The notes: generated from the letters alone by a model not told the origin. A DNA stretch of 52,220 bases from Candidatus Cacconaster scatequi (GCA_018065305.1 JAGHTO010000035.1:1-52220); one strand, 5' to 3'; shown: positions 1 through 7,971, counted from the first letter of the stretch. Program-made: numbers and translations.

Positions 1-78
1 TGTAAAGGAGGATTACCAATTCATTTTCAAAACTGAGGGAGATCGACAAATAGATTGACCAATGATTATCAAAGTGTC

Positions 79-423
79 TTATTCCACCAGCGAATGCATT
101 ATGCGGGTGAGGGTGAGGTTTTCGTCATCGAGACTGTAGTCCCAGTTCATTATGCCCAGAAGACCATGTTCCTTGATGTAATCACATTTGATTTGCAGGG
201 AGCGGGCGTTCTCAAAACCAAAGACAAATTCGCCGTTGCTGTCTTCTATGTATGGAGCATGGGCGGATTTGTCCCATTGTTCGGTATAGCCTTCAGGAAT
301 CGGGTAGATGTTCCTGAAGTCCATGCTTTTCCTGAAACTTTCCACTCCACGTCCGTAGAAAGGAACACCCATCACCACTTTATCGGCAGGAACGCCGGCC
401 TTGATGTGGTCCTGGACGAACTT
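79..423 (-). pseudogene. C-terminal remnant of a GH18 chitinase-like glycosidase
   Basis: The minus frame from 423 to the stop at 79-81 reads as the end of a glycoside hydrolase family 18 barrel. It has the strand FVQDHIKAGVPADKVVMGVP, then FYGRG, and near the end GIMNWDYSLDD, the usual last barrel strand and helix. The GH18 catalytic DxxDxDxE strand would lie upstream and is absent. An in-frame TAA at 424-426 sits just before the recognisable part, and the DNA beyond it does not look like GH18. The piece is about 115 residues against 300 or more for a whole domain. I infer a 5' deletion or rearrangement that left an inactive fragment. It could still be a short translated ORF from the ATG at 378. 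Confidence 0.75.
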
Positions 424-521
424 TTACTTCTCTCTTGCACGTATGGAATACTTGATTTGTAGAGCGAAGGTAGAACAACCAAATAAATAAACAATCAAAA
501 ATATAAACAAAAACGAAACGG

Positions 522-552
522 ATACGTTCTTAATAATATCTTGAGAACGTAT
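522..552. repeat. Perfect 9-bp inverted repeat with 13-bp spacer
   Basis: The left arm ATACGTTCT (522-530) is the exact reverse complement of the right arm AGAACGTAT (544-552), separated by an AT-rich 13-mer. No T run follows on either strand, so a terminator is not the obvious reading. It may be an operator or one recombinase site. No second copy was found in the window, so an invertible segment cannot be claimed. Confidence 0.6.
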
Positions 553-780
553 GGTGCGGCTTCCCGCTTAGAGGTCTGCGACGTTAGTATTCATATTTTT
601 TGAGATATTTGGAATAATTTGTATATTTGAACTTGCTTAGCTAGCCTAGTATCCATAATCTTCAGATTTTCACGCTTCTAATGATTATCTGGTTATGGTT
701 GCAGGGTTGGGTGGGCAGACATATTGAAGACGTTACTTGACGTTTATCTTCTGCATCAAACTTCGCAACTTTGATTTATT

Positions 781-966
781 CACTAAGAAGATAGCGCAAC
801 GGGGGCGTCCACTGGCGATGACGATTCGGTCATCTGCGCCGTTATCTAGGCGTGGGGATTACTGTATATCATCCCTGACGTGGGCTAGCTACGTTGCTTA
901 TCCTTAGTGAAGGCAGCGAAGGCCTGATGCAGGATGAGCAAGAGTAAGACTCCCACGTTTTTTTTG
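781..966 (+). ncRNA. Candidate structured non-coding RNA with terminal U tract
   Basis: CACTAAG (781-787) pairs perfectly with CTTAGTG (903-909). The helix continues inward as GATA/TATC (790-793 with 899-902) and GCAAC/GTTGC (796-800 with 893-897), about 16 bp in all. Inside are two hairpins: GGCGATGAC closing on GTCAT..CGCC (814-840), and a CTAG/CTAG, CGT/ACG, GGGAT/ATCCC arm (846-888). Downstream, CCCACGT (952-958) can pair with ACGTGGG (878-884) and is followed directly by a run of about eight T (958-965), as in a terminator or pseudoknot. CAACTTTG at 767-774 resembles a -7 element. I do not recognise a known family (it is not tmRNA, SRP RNA or RNase P RNA). The plus strand is chosen because of the T run. 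Both ends are estimates. Confidence 0.5.
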
Positions 967-1105
967 TGTTCAAAATTTCGGCGTGGCGAGTATTTAAGCG
1001 CTTGCAAATCAGCAAATAACGCGTAAACTTTCATTAACGTCTTGAGTCCGCAACTTGGAGTAAGGATGGAGACTTTTATTGCACAACAACCAATAACATT
1101 AAAAT

Positions 1106-1246
1106 ATGAATATGCAAAATTTGACCACCCCAGAAAAAGAAATTTATCAGCAGCCGATGCTGAAGGTCATTACTATTCAGACCAGCCGGTGTATCCTTGA
1201 AAATTCTAATACTGAATTTGAGTTTGGTGGTGACCATATCCAATAA
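1106..1246 (+). CDS. 46-aa peptide of the kind that precedes Bacteroidales surface-protein genes
   Basis: ATG at 1106 opens a 46-codon frame ending TAA at 1244-1246. The peptide contains EIYQQPMLKVITIQT, a single Cys, then ILENSN and a short acidic tail. Bacteroidales genomes often carry small proteins of this layout (a Y-x-x-P motif, a beta-like stretch, then a Cys or SN segment) just before fimbrillin-like genes; their function is unknown to me. It lies 30 bp upstream of the adhesin gene in the same direction, so cotranscription is likely. It has no signal peptide. Codon use is ordinary, and the similarity in layout is the main reason to accept so short a gene. Confidence 0.55.
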   Translation: MNMQNLTTPEKEIYQQPMLKVITIQTSRCILENSNTEFEFGGDHIQ

Positions 1247-1276
1247 TTATTACTGGCAACTAAAATTCTTAAGTTT

Positions 1277-4200
1277 ATGTTCAAAAGATGTTTTTTACTG
1301 ACAGTCATATCAATTCTGACTTTTGTGGCCTGTACAAAAGATGTACAGGATCCTGGATTGCAGTCGACAAGACCGGCGGTTTACGGTAGTGTCCATTCTC
1401 TTTCCGTGGGTATTGAATCCGGCGCTTATATGCCCGAAGATGGTGGCACGAAGGCCTCGACGGAGGCGATTATCCGCGTGAAATGGGAGCAGAACGATGA
1501 AGTTTCGGTAGTCAATGCCACCACCGGGAAGATACTCGGGGGATGCCTGAAGGCAACTGAGAGTGGAGAAAACGTTGTTTTCTCGGGAACCGTAGAGGGA
1601 ACTATCAATAATAATGATGTTTTGTATTACGTTTACCCAAGGATTGCCCAGAATGAAGGCGAGATTGCGTTTGACCAGGGCGGCTGGGATGTCAGTTTGG
1701 CAAATCAGACTTATGACGGCTTAAACGCCAACAAGGTATGCTTTTTCGGTTTTGCCAAGGACCAGGCATCTTCCACTTCCACATCGACCGCCATTTCCAG
1801 ACATATCAAGTTCACTCTGGTGACTTCATATGCCCATCTGAATATGTCCAATCTCCCGGCTGCTGGATTCAACTTGAGCAGCATCGACATCTCAAATGTC
1901 AACAAGGGTTTCACGTGGAGTCTGTCAGATAATACACTGTCCACTATTGCGTATGGAGAGAACGAAGGTATCTCTGTGAACTGCACCAATACCAAGATTA
2001 CAAAGGCCGGCAATGCAGTTGTGCGCTTTGCAATACCCGCAAGTTCGGAAAGTTCCGTCGCCAGAGTTGTTACGGTTAACAAGGCATACACCAATGACAA
2101 GTATGTCAAAGATGAGTTGAAGTCATCGGCATATTACAACCAGTTGTATACAAGCTGGAAAAGCAATGTGAGTGTCTCTTCCGAGTCTGACAAAACCAAG
2201 GTCACTGTTACCAGTGATGGTTCAACGGATGTGGCTGAGGGCGTTATTCCCGTTGCTGACGCTTTTGTGGCTGACAAAAATACGGAAATCGGCATTGGCG
2301 GTGTGGGAACGGTTACCTTTGATGCAACTGCGACGGCAAAAATCAAGAGTAATGCCGATGCCGAGGGCTCTATGAATGTGTTCTTCAAGGTGGAGGATGT
2401 AACGGAAACCAAACCTGTTCAGGATGCCAACCTTGTTTATGAGGTTACAATGAAAACCGTCGATGAACAGGGGGTTGAGGTGTTCTCAACAGAAAAGGCG
2501 GCAGGTGTCGCTACCGTAACGGTCCCTCTTGGAGAGGAGGTGGAAAGCGTGACCAGCGTCGCCCTTGTCAACGAAAGTGGAGTCGTAATCGAAGGCGGAG
2601 TTGTTCCTGAAAGTGTCCATTTCGAAAATGGTATCCTGACTTTCAACGTGAATCACTTCTCAAAGTACGCAATCAAGTACACAGTAAAGGGCGGTGAGGT
2701 TGATTATGTAGCCCAAATCGGCAGCCGCAAGTACACCACTCTTGCAAAGGCCGTTGAAGCTGTCCAAAGCGGAAATACCATACAGCTTCTTTGTGATTGT
2801 ATGGAGGGAGAAGGCATAATTGTTCCCGGAGGGAAGAATTTCACTCTTGATTTCGGCGGACACACCTACAAGGTCACCAAGGATTTGGCGGGCTCAACTG
2901 GAACAAAGAATCAATGCTTCCAGTTGCTTAAAGGCTCAACTCTCGTCTTCCAAAACGGTACAATTACAACCTCTTGCGCAAAACTCGGAATCAATTCATA
3001 TTCAGACCTTATTGTAAAGGATGTGACAGTCGATATGTCACAAACTTCGGCGACCGGTCAGGTTGCTTGTCTTGAGACTTGCAATGGAAGTATTTCACTT
3101 CAGGGCAATACCAGTCTCGTTGCTAAAGAAGGACAGATTGCCGTTCTGGCACTTTACTGGCCAAACGGAGGATATGGTGATATCAATGTTGAGTTGAACA
3201 CTACAGGTGAAGTCAAAGGGTTGATGGCCTATGGATCATACCAAGTACAGGATGTATCCACTGTGGCACAGCACTCCCACGTAGCAATCAAGAATGGCAA
3301 GTATGACGTAACCTTCGATATGGATAATCTTGAAAACTATGACTTCAAGATTTATGGAGGAGTTTTCAAAACGAATCCTGATACAAAATATTTAGCTCCT
3401 AATCATGAAGTGGTTACGAATACCGATTCGGAGACTTCTGCTTCTTATCCACACAAAGTCCAGCAGAAACCTTACGTTGCAATGATCGGTGAGAACGGAT
3501 ATTTCTCCCTTGCGGATGCTCTTGTTGCCGTTAAAAATAACGAAACAATAGTAATGCATCAGAATGACGTCCTGACGAAAGGTCTCACCATTACTCTCGA
3601 GAATAATGAAGCGTTCACGCTTGATCTCAACGGAAAGACAGTTTCTATTGCTGAGACGGGATTTAACTTTACGGCAAATGGCACCAACGCTGCTTTGAGA
3701 TCTGGTGTTCCTCTTCGTTTTGCAATTGTAGTCAATGGCAACGGAACGATGAACATCTGCGACAATAGCACAGGCGAGTCCGGTCGTCTTGAGACAAAGA
3801 ACAACTCTTACGGAACCACCAAGACCATCCTCGTTGACGGCAATGCGATAGTAAACGTGAACAGCGGAACCATCGCTGCAGATTATGCTCCATTCTACGT
3901 AGTTGGATTTACTGGAACGACGGCAGTTCCCGCCGATGCACCCAAGCCTACACTGAACGTCAATGGCGGAAAAATTTTCGGCCAGCAGTTAGGTATCGGA
4001 ATCAAAGGAAATACGGCAATACTTAAGGTTACTGGAGGTGAAATCATTGGCAAAGAGTATTATGGCGTTTCCACAAATGGCACCCAGGACTGGTACGATG
4101 GCGGCAAATTTGCCATCGAAATCACAGGCGGTTCCATCAAGTCTGAGGATGGACCAGCCATGTATCTTCCTGCAGAAGGTCCTACAGTAATTACAGGCGG

Positions 4201-5554
4201 AACTATTGAAGGTGCTACCGGTATTGCCGTCAAGGGAGGTTCTCTCTCAATTTCTGACAATGCAGTTGTCAAAGCCTTTGGACCTTTCGTTGAGGCTCAT
4301 GAGGTAAGCAGCGGCAATGCAAACACCGGCAGTGCCATTTATGTTGAAGATACATATGCCAACCACGCACCTTTCGTAAACATCTCTGGCGGTAAGTTCT
4401 CAAGTGCAAACAACAAAGCCGTGGAATATTATACAACCAAGGCCGACGATGCTGCCGACAAGGGCAAAGTTACCCTCACCGGTGGGCTGTACAGCGACCA
4501 GCCGGAAGCATTTCTTATTGGCGCAAACTATGAAGCGGTCTCAAACAGCGATGCAACATATAAATACAAAGTTCAGCAGAAACCGCCAGTGGTTAAAATC
4601 GGTGGCGTGGAGTACGCCACCCTCGCCGACGCTTTTGCTGCGGTACCTACCGACGGCACAGCTACAACCGTAACCCTTCTCGAGAATATCGGAAGCAAAG
4701 TTGGAGACGGGATCGTTTGGAAGGAGTATGCACGCGAATTTGCATATACGGTAAATGCTAATCAGAATATAACTTTCGATTTGAACGGCAAGAAGATATA
4801 TGCCAAGACAACCGTCAACGGCTATACCGGATTCCTCTTGGTTAAGAACGGAGGGTCATTGACAATTAAGGACTCTGCAGGAGGTGGCGAACTTAATTAT
4901 CTTGACGGGAATGATAATAACGGCGGTCTTGCCATTAGTTCTGAAGGTAACTTGACAATTCATTCAGGCACAATTGAAAATCATACCAATTGTAATGCTT
5001 CCGCCATCCAGGGTGCAATCGACGTTCATGCAAATGAATGGGGAACATCTTACACTCATCACGTTACGTTCAAAATGGACGGAGGCGTTCTCAAGAGCCA
5101 GAATGACAATACCCTTCGAATCTATGACTCCAGCCAGACCGGTAAAGGCACCGTTGTTTTTGACTTCGAAATTAACGGAGGAGAAATTTATGGCGCAGAT
5201 GCGGTATTCATTATGACTCAATGGACTAAAACGTACTGCACAGGTGATACATATATGAACAACATCAATGTCAACGTCAAGGGCGGAAAGTTTGTTACCA
5301 AAAACGGAATACGTGTAGTTGGAAATGTTGGAGAAGATAATAACAAGGCTTACAAGGCGATAAATATTAATGTTTCGGGAGGTGATTTCACTATTTTAAG
5401 TTCCAAGGAATCTAAACACAGAGTGAACAATGTTGCATTCCAAGAATCTGCCGGTTGGGCATCAACTGAAGAGTCAACCAAGCATCTTCGTTCTTACACT
5501 GAAGTAACCTGGACAGCTTCCGCTCCGACATATTCAACACCGACTCAGCAATAA
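1277..5554 (+). CDS. Large surface lipoprotein: fimbrillin-like head plus three beta-helix modules
   Basis: The 1,425-aa product starts with a lipoprotein signal peptide ending TFVAC (Cys19), so it is predicted to be lipid-anchored and probably exported to the cell surface. Residues about 40-290 resemble the fimbrillin/Mfa-like N-terminal domain of Bacteroidales (GGTKAS, WEQNDEVSV). A linker with HFSKYAI ends near residue 465. Three modules then begin near residues 477, 733 and 1105, each with a signature of the form VA.IG...Y.TLA.A..AV, followed in modules 2 and 3 by LNGK and runs of GG-turn strands typical of right-handed beta-helix (pectate-lyase-like) folds. Modules 2 and 3 are both preceded by KVQQKP. 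No type IX sorting tail is visible. A role in adhesion or glycan binding is inferred; the specific ligand is unknown. Confidence 0.8.
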   Translation: MFKRCFLLTVISILTFVACTKDVQDPGLQSTRPAVYGSVHSLSVGIESGAYMPEDGGTKASTEAIIRVKWEQNDEVSVVNATTGKILGGCLKATESGENVVFSGTVEGTINNNDVLYYVYPRIAQNEGEIAFDQGGWDVSLANQTYDGLNANKVCFFGFAKDQASSTSTSTAISRHIKFTLVTSYAHLNMSNLPAAGFNLSSIDISNVNKGFTWSLSDNTLSTIAYGENEGISVNCTNTKITKAGNAVVRFAIPASSESSVARVVTVNKAYTNDKYVKDELKSSAYYNQLYTSWKSNVSVSSESDKTKVTVTSDGSTDVAEGVIPVADAFVADKNTEIGIGGVGTVTFDATATAKIKSNADAEGSMNVFFKVEDVTETKPVQDANLVYEVTMKTVDEQGVEVFSTEKAAGVATVTVPLGEEVESVTSVALVNESGVVIEGGVVPESVHFENGILTFNVNHFSKYAIKYTVKGGEVDYVAQIGSRKYTTLAKAVEAVQSGNTIQLLCDCMEGEGIIVPGGKNFTLDFGGHTYKVTKDLAGSTGTKNQCFQLLKGSTLVFQNGTITTSCAKLGINSYSDLIVKDVTVDMSQTSATGQVACLETCNGSISLQGNTSLVAKEGQIAVLALYWPNGGYGDINVELNTTGEVKGLMAYGSYQVQDVSTVAQHSHVAIKNGKYDVTFDMDNLENYDFKIYGGVFKTNPDTKYLAPNHEVVTNTDSETSASYPHKVQQKPYVAMIGENGYFSLADALVAVKNNETIVMHQNDVLTKGLTITLENNEAFTLDLNGKTVSIAETGFNFTANGTNAALRSGVPLRFAIVVNGNGTMNICDNSTGESGRLETKNNSYGTTKTILVDGNAIVNVNSGTIAADYAPFYVVGFTGTTAVPADAPKPTLNVNGGKIFGQQLGIGIKGNTAILKVTGGEIIGKEYYGVSTNGTQDWYDGGKFAIEITGGSIKSEDGPAMYLPAEGPTVITGGTIEGATGIAVKGGSLSISDNAVVKAFGPFVEAHEVSSGNANTGSAIYVEDTYANHAPFVNISGGKFSSANNKAVEYYTTKADDAADKGKVTLTGGLYSDQPEAFLIGANYEAVSNSDATYKYKVQQKPPVVKIGGVEYATLADAFAAVPTDGTATTVTLLENIGSKVGDGIVWKEYAREFAYTVNANQNITFDLNGKKIYAKTTVNGYTGFLLVKNGGSLTIKDSAGGGELNYLDGNDNNGGLAISSEGNLTIHSGTIENHTNCNASAIQGAIDVHANEWGTSYTHHVTFKMDGGVLKSQNDNTLRIYDSSQTGKGTVVFDFEINGGEIYGADAVFIMTQWTKTYCTGDTYMNNINVNVKGGKFVTKNGIRVVGNVGEDNNKAYKAININVSGGDFTILSSKESKHRVNNVAFQESAGWASTEESTKHLRSYTEVTWTASAPTYSTPTQQ

Positions 5555-5566
5555 CCCTTTTCCCCC

Positions 5567-5594
5567 GCTCGGGCCTGACCGCCCGCCCGGGAGC
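5567..5594 (+). terminator. GC-rich inverted repeat after the adhesin gene
   Basis: GCTCGGGC (5567-5574) can pair with GCCCGGGAGC (5585-5594), leaving a two-base bulge. It starts 12 bp past the adhesin stop codon. No T run follows, so it is only a weak candidate terminator or mRNA 3' end stabiliser. Confidence 0.3.
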
Positions 5595-5632
5595 AATTAT
5601 CAATATACGCGAATGAACCGCGTTGTACGAAA

Positions 5633-6706
5633 ATGAAGATTCCTGCTTTCCAGAGCGGTCTTTTCAAGGATGTGCGCGCTCGTCTGGATGCGGCCGCCCT
5701 GCTTGTCGTCACTCCTCCGGAGGGAAGGACTCCGATTGTCATCACGTCGCTGAATTTCATTGACAGTACGACCGGACGACGCTCGGCGGATGCCGGGGCT
5801 GCGCACCTGAATACTGACGGTGCGGATGAAGAGGCGAGACGTGTTGTGACCGTCGCCGGGACGGATGTGGACGGCAATGCGTATGTCATCGTCCGTGCGG
5901 GCGCAAGGCTCAGCGATCTGTCGTTTGAAATCCGCACCTCGTGTGTTTCCGGGAAGTTGATGGGAATCCCGGAGTCGGCCGGCGCCGAAGTTGCCGTGAG
6001 CGGTGGTGTCTACCATATCGGGCCGGAAGGCTGGCACGATTACATCGTTGCTGGCGGCAGGAAATGGGCTACTATGAATATAGGCGCCACTTCCAGAAAG
6101 GGAAGGGAGAGTTTCGGCCATTTCTTCTCCTGGGGGAACGTTATCGGCTACAGTTTCAGTGGGGTGGATTGGAAAGTGGCGCGCGGTTATCCGGGAGAAG
6201 GTGCCGTTCTGGAAGACGGATTCACTGCGGAGAATTATGTATCAAGCCGGGGAAGCAGGCTGTCCGTATTGCCGCTTGCCGCTGACGCCGCCTATGTCAA
6301 CTGGGGCGGTGCGTGGAGGATGCCGACAGCTGCAGAGTTCGAGTCTCTGCTCAGGAGTAGCGGGACAACCGAGAAAGATTTCCGTCTGGCCTCCACCGGC
6401 TTGTACGATGGTTCTTACGTGGGCGGACATTATCTGAGGATACGCGGCACACGGCTCAGATTTCCCTTCTCCGGAAGAGGAGATTTCGCATGGTGGGATT
6501 ACCGGGGCTCAGGCTGGAACGTCAACGAGAGCTTCGAGGATTATGGCGGGTATCTGTCGTCCACCGGCTCTCCCCGCAATCCGGATTCCGCTCGCATTAT
6601 GTCTTTCAGGTATGGTTTTGACGGCCACGACTACAGTCGGGAGTTGTGCGCCTGCACCGAAGACCTCCGCCACCTGGGCCATTGCGTCCGGGCTGTGGCG
6701 GAATGA
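5633..6706 (+). CDS. FISUMP-domain protein lacking a signal peptide (possibly 5'-truncated)
   Basis: The 357-aa product carries a C-terminal FISUMP-type domain (Fibrobacter succinogenes major paralogous domain). It begins near HDYIVAGGRKWATMNIG (about residue 138), contains the hallmark GGAWRMPTAAEFESLL (about 223-238) and ends GHCVRAVAE. The first 110 residues look like the end of a fimbrillin-type beta domain. Family members are normally secreted, but this frame starts without a signal peptide, has a poor ribosome-binding region, and the upstream reading frame is open back to a TGA at 5576 with no ATG. The DNA is clearly more GC-rich than the adhesin gene before it. I infer a horizontally acquired or truncated surface-protein gene. 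It ends 10 bp from the 3' end of tRNA-Thr on the other strand. Confidence 0.6.
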   Translation: MKIPAFQSGLFKDVRARLDAAALLVVTPPEGRTPIVITSLNFIDSTTGRRSADAGAAHLNTDGADEEARRVVTVAGTDVDGNAYVIVRAGARLSDLSFEIRTSCVSGKLMGIPESAGAEVAVSGGVYHIGPEGWHDYIVAGGRKWATMNIGATSRKGRESFGHFFSWGNVIGYSFSGVDWKVARGYPGEGAVLEDGFTAENYVSSRGSRLSVLPLAADAAYVNWGGAWRMPTAAEFESLLRSSGTTEKDFRLASTGLYDGSYVGGHYLRIRGTRLRFPFSGRGDFAWWDYRGSGWNVNESFEDYGGYLSSTGSPRNPDSARIMSFRYGFDGHDYSRELCACTEDLRHLGHCVRAVAE

Positions 6707-6716
6707 ATATTTCCGG

Positions 6717-6789
6717 AGCCACTCACGAGGCTCGAACTCGCGACCTGCGCGTTACGAATGCGCTGCTCTACCGACTGAGCTAAAGTGGC
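6717..6789 (-). tRNA. tRNA-Thr (anticodon CGU)
   Basis: The minus strand folds as a full cloverleaf. The acceptor stem is GCCACTT with GAGTGGC; the D arm is GCTC/GAGC; the anticodon loop TTCGTAA gives anticodon CGU for threonine codon ACG; and the T arm has TTCGAGC. The discriminator is T and CCA is not encoded. The last anticodon-stem pair is an A-C mismatch (positions 31 and 39), where E. coli tRNA-Thr(CGU) has A-U. It lies about 13 bp downstream of rnpB on the same strand. Confidence 0.93.
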
Positions 6790-6802
6790 CTTTTTCAAAA
6801 AT

Positions 6803-7146
6803 AAGGTGAGCCTGTAAGCCGAATTCTGTACCCTTTCGGGCTTCTATCATTTATCTGTTGCAGCCTACCCCTCGGCATCGGGCGAGCAACCCTTAAAACC
6901 GATATATTTGGCCTTGCAGCCCTCCGGCGCGTACCCGTCCGGCGTCACCGCCTTACGTTGTGAGCTCTTGCCTCGCATTTTCACCCTTACCGGCCCCGGA
7001 ATCATCGATCCGGGTTAAACCGGCGGTTATTTTCTGTTACGCTCGTTCCAAAAACTTACGCCCTTCTGTGCTTTCCACAGGGAGGTGCTCTGCGCTGTCC
7101 GGACTTTCCTCACCGCTTACGCGGCGCGATAGAACGTCTTACCTTA
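6803..7146 (-). ncRNA. rnpB: RNase P RNA (bacterial type A)
   Basis: The minus strand contains the universal P4 5' strand GAGGAAAGTCCGGAC, the internal conserved AGGGTGAAA and CAAGAGCTCAC segments, and the 3' end ACAGAATTCGGCTTACAGG, all hallmarks of the catalytic RNA of RNase P, which trims tRNA 5' leaders. The ends pair as P1 (ATAAGGT with ACCTTAT). A -7 promoter element lies just upstream at 7154-7161. The length of about 344 nt fits the family. Exact ends are estimated from P1. Confidence 0.93.
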
Positions 7147-7153
7147 TTTTTCA

Positions 7154-7182
7154 CAAAGATATGCTTTTTTTTGGTATCTTTG
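7154..7182. promoter_or_regulatory. Two identical back-to-back -7 elements (rnpB and glutaminyl cyclase)
   Basis: CAAAGATA (7154-7161, which reads TATCTTTG on the minus strand) and TATCTTTG (7175-7182) each match the Bacteroidota -7 consensus TAnnTTTG and form a perfect inverted repeat with a 13-bp spacer. The minus copy is placed to start rnpB near 7147. The plus copy is 6 bp from the ATG at 7189. Confidence 0.75.
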
Positions 7183-7188
7183 ATAATT

Positions 7189-7971
7189 ATGTCAAAAAAT
7201 CGGTTTTATATAGTTGCTGTAATTCTTATGACCGTCTCCATTTCGTTTGTTTGCAGAGCGGAAGATGGCGGGAAGAATGTGAAGAGATACAAGGTCACCG
7301 TTGAAAAGACATATCCTCACGACGTCTCCTCCTATACTCAGGGCCTTTTCTTCCACGATGGAAGATTGTATGAATCTGCCGGACAGTACGGACGGTCCCG
7401 GTTCTTCATAGCGGATCACACTACCGGAAAGGCGACGAAGAATATCAACATCGATGCACGGTATTTTGCCGAGGGAGCCTGTATTCTTGACGGAAAACTC
7501 TTTGTGCTTACCTGGCAGGAGCACGAATGCCTTGTCTACGATCCGTCATCACTCAGGTATCTCGGCTCTTTCAGATATGCAGGGGAGGGCTGGGGACTGA
7601 CAACTGACGGTACCAGCCTGATTATGAGTGACGGAACGTCAAGGCTCCGTTTCATCAATCCATCCACGTTCTTGGAGGAACGGTCGGTCAATGTGAAACT
7701 GGACGAGAAGAATGTGCCTCTGCTTAATGAACTCGAATATATAAAGGGGGAGATTTGGGCCAATATCTATACGACGGATACCATTGCAAGGATAGACCCC
7801 GCTACCGGAGAGGTCAATTCCCTTCTGGACTGCAGCGGACTTCTCAAACTCACTGATCGCAAACTCTCCACGGATGTCCTTAATGGAATTGCATACAATC
7901 CTGATGAGGATGCGGTCTATCTGACAGGGAAATATTGGCCTAAACTGTTTAAAATAAAGAAAGTATGGTAA
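7189..7971 (+). CDS. Secreted glutaminyl-peptide cyclotransferase (plant/bacterial type)
   Basis: The 260-aa product converts N-terminal glutamine of peptides to pyroglutamate. It matches the beta-propeller glutamine cyclotransferase family almost end to end: YTQGLFFHDGRLYESAGQYG, FAEG, LTWQEHE, EGWGLTTDGTSLIMSDG, LNELEYIKGEIWANIY, VLNGIAYNP and the closing TGKYWPKLFKI. A signal peptide (about residues 1-22) directs it to the periplasm; the Cys before RAED lacks a proper lipobox. ATG at 7189 is chosen because it starts the signal peptide and lies 6 bp after a -7 element; a TTG six codons upstream falls inside that element. Its last bases overlap the next gene by 7 bp, so it leads a five-gene operon. 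Confidence 0.9.
   Translation: MSKNRFYIVAVILMTVSISFVCRAEDGGKNVKRYKVTVEKTYPHDVSSYTQGLFFHDGRLYESAGQYGRSRFFIADHTTGKATKNINIDARYFAEGACILDGKLFVLTWQEHECLVYDPSSLRYLGSFRYAGEGWGLTTDGTSLIMSDGTSRLRFINPSTFLEERSVNVKLDEKNVPLLNELEYIKGEIWANIYTTDTIARIDPATGEVNSLLDCSGLLKLTDRKLSTDVLNGIAYNPDEDAVYLTGKYWPKLFKIKKVW

Larger units (their letters stand above)
440..1105. other. Non-coding accessory stretch between chitinase remnant and adhesin genes
   Basis: This 666-bp stretch has no convincing protein gene on either strand. It holds a perfect 9-bp inverted repeat (522-552), a multibranched RNA-like fold ending in a T run (781-966), and an AT-rich tract (966-1105) that leads into a 46-aa peptide gene. On the minus strand near 450-475 there is a promoter-like TACCTTCG, so a promoter may have been fused to the chitinase remnant. 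Confidence 0.6.

Noticed and set aside
55-462. A 135-codon plus-strand reading frame at the left edge
   Set aside because: It lies opposite the GH18 remnant, whose minus-strand translation has clear family motifs; the plus frame has none.
440-1105. A known riboswitch (for example cobalamin) or tmRNA in the non-coding stretch
   Set aside because: CCACTGG near 809-815 recalls a cobalamin box only superficially; other conserved parts and a tmRNA tRNA-like end (TTCGA, CCA) are missing.
5633-6706. Variable protein of a diversity-generating retroelement
   Set aside because: The RMPT..E segment fits a FISUMP domain, but there is no reverse transcriptase, template repeat or adenine-biased repeat in the window.
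1-6720. Island attachment-site duplication of the tRNA-Thr 3' end
   Set aside because: No copy of the tRNA 3' sequence was found by eye in the left 6.7 kb; the island idea rests on context only.
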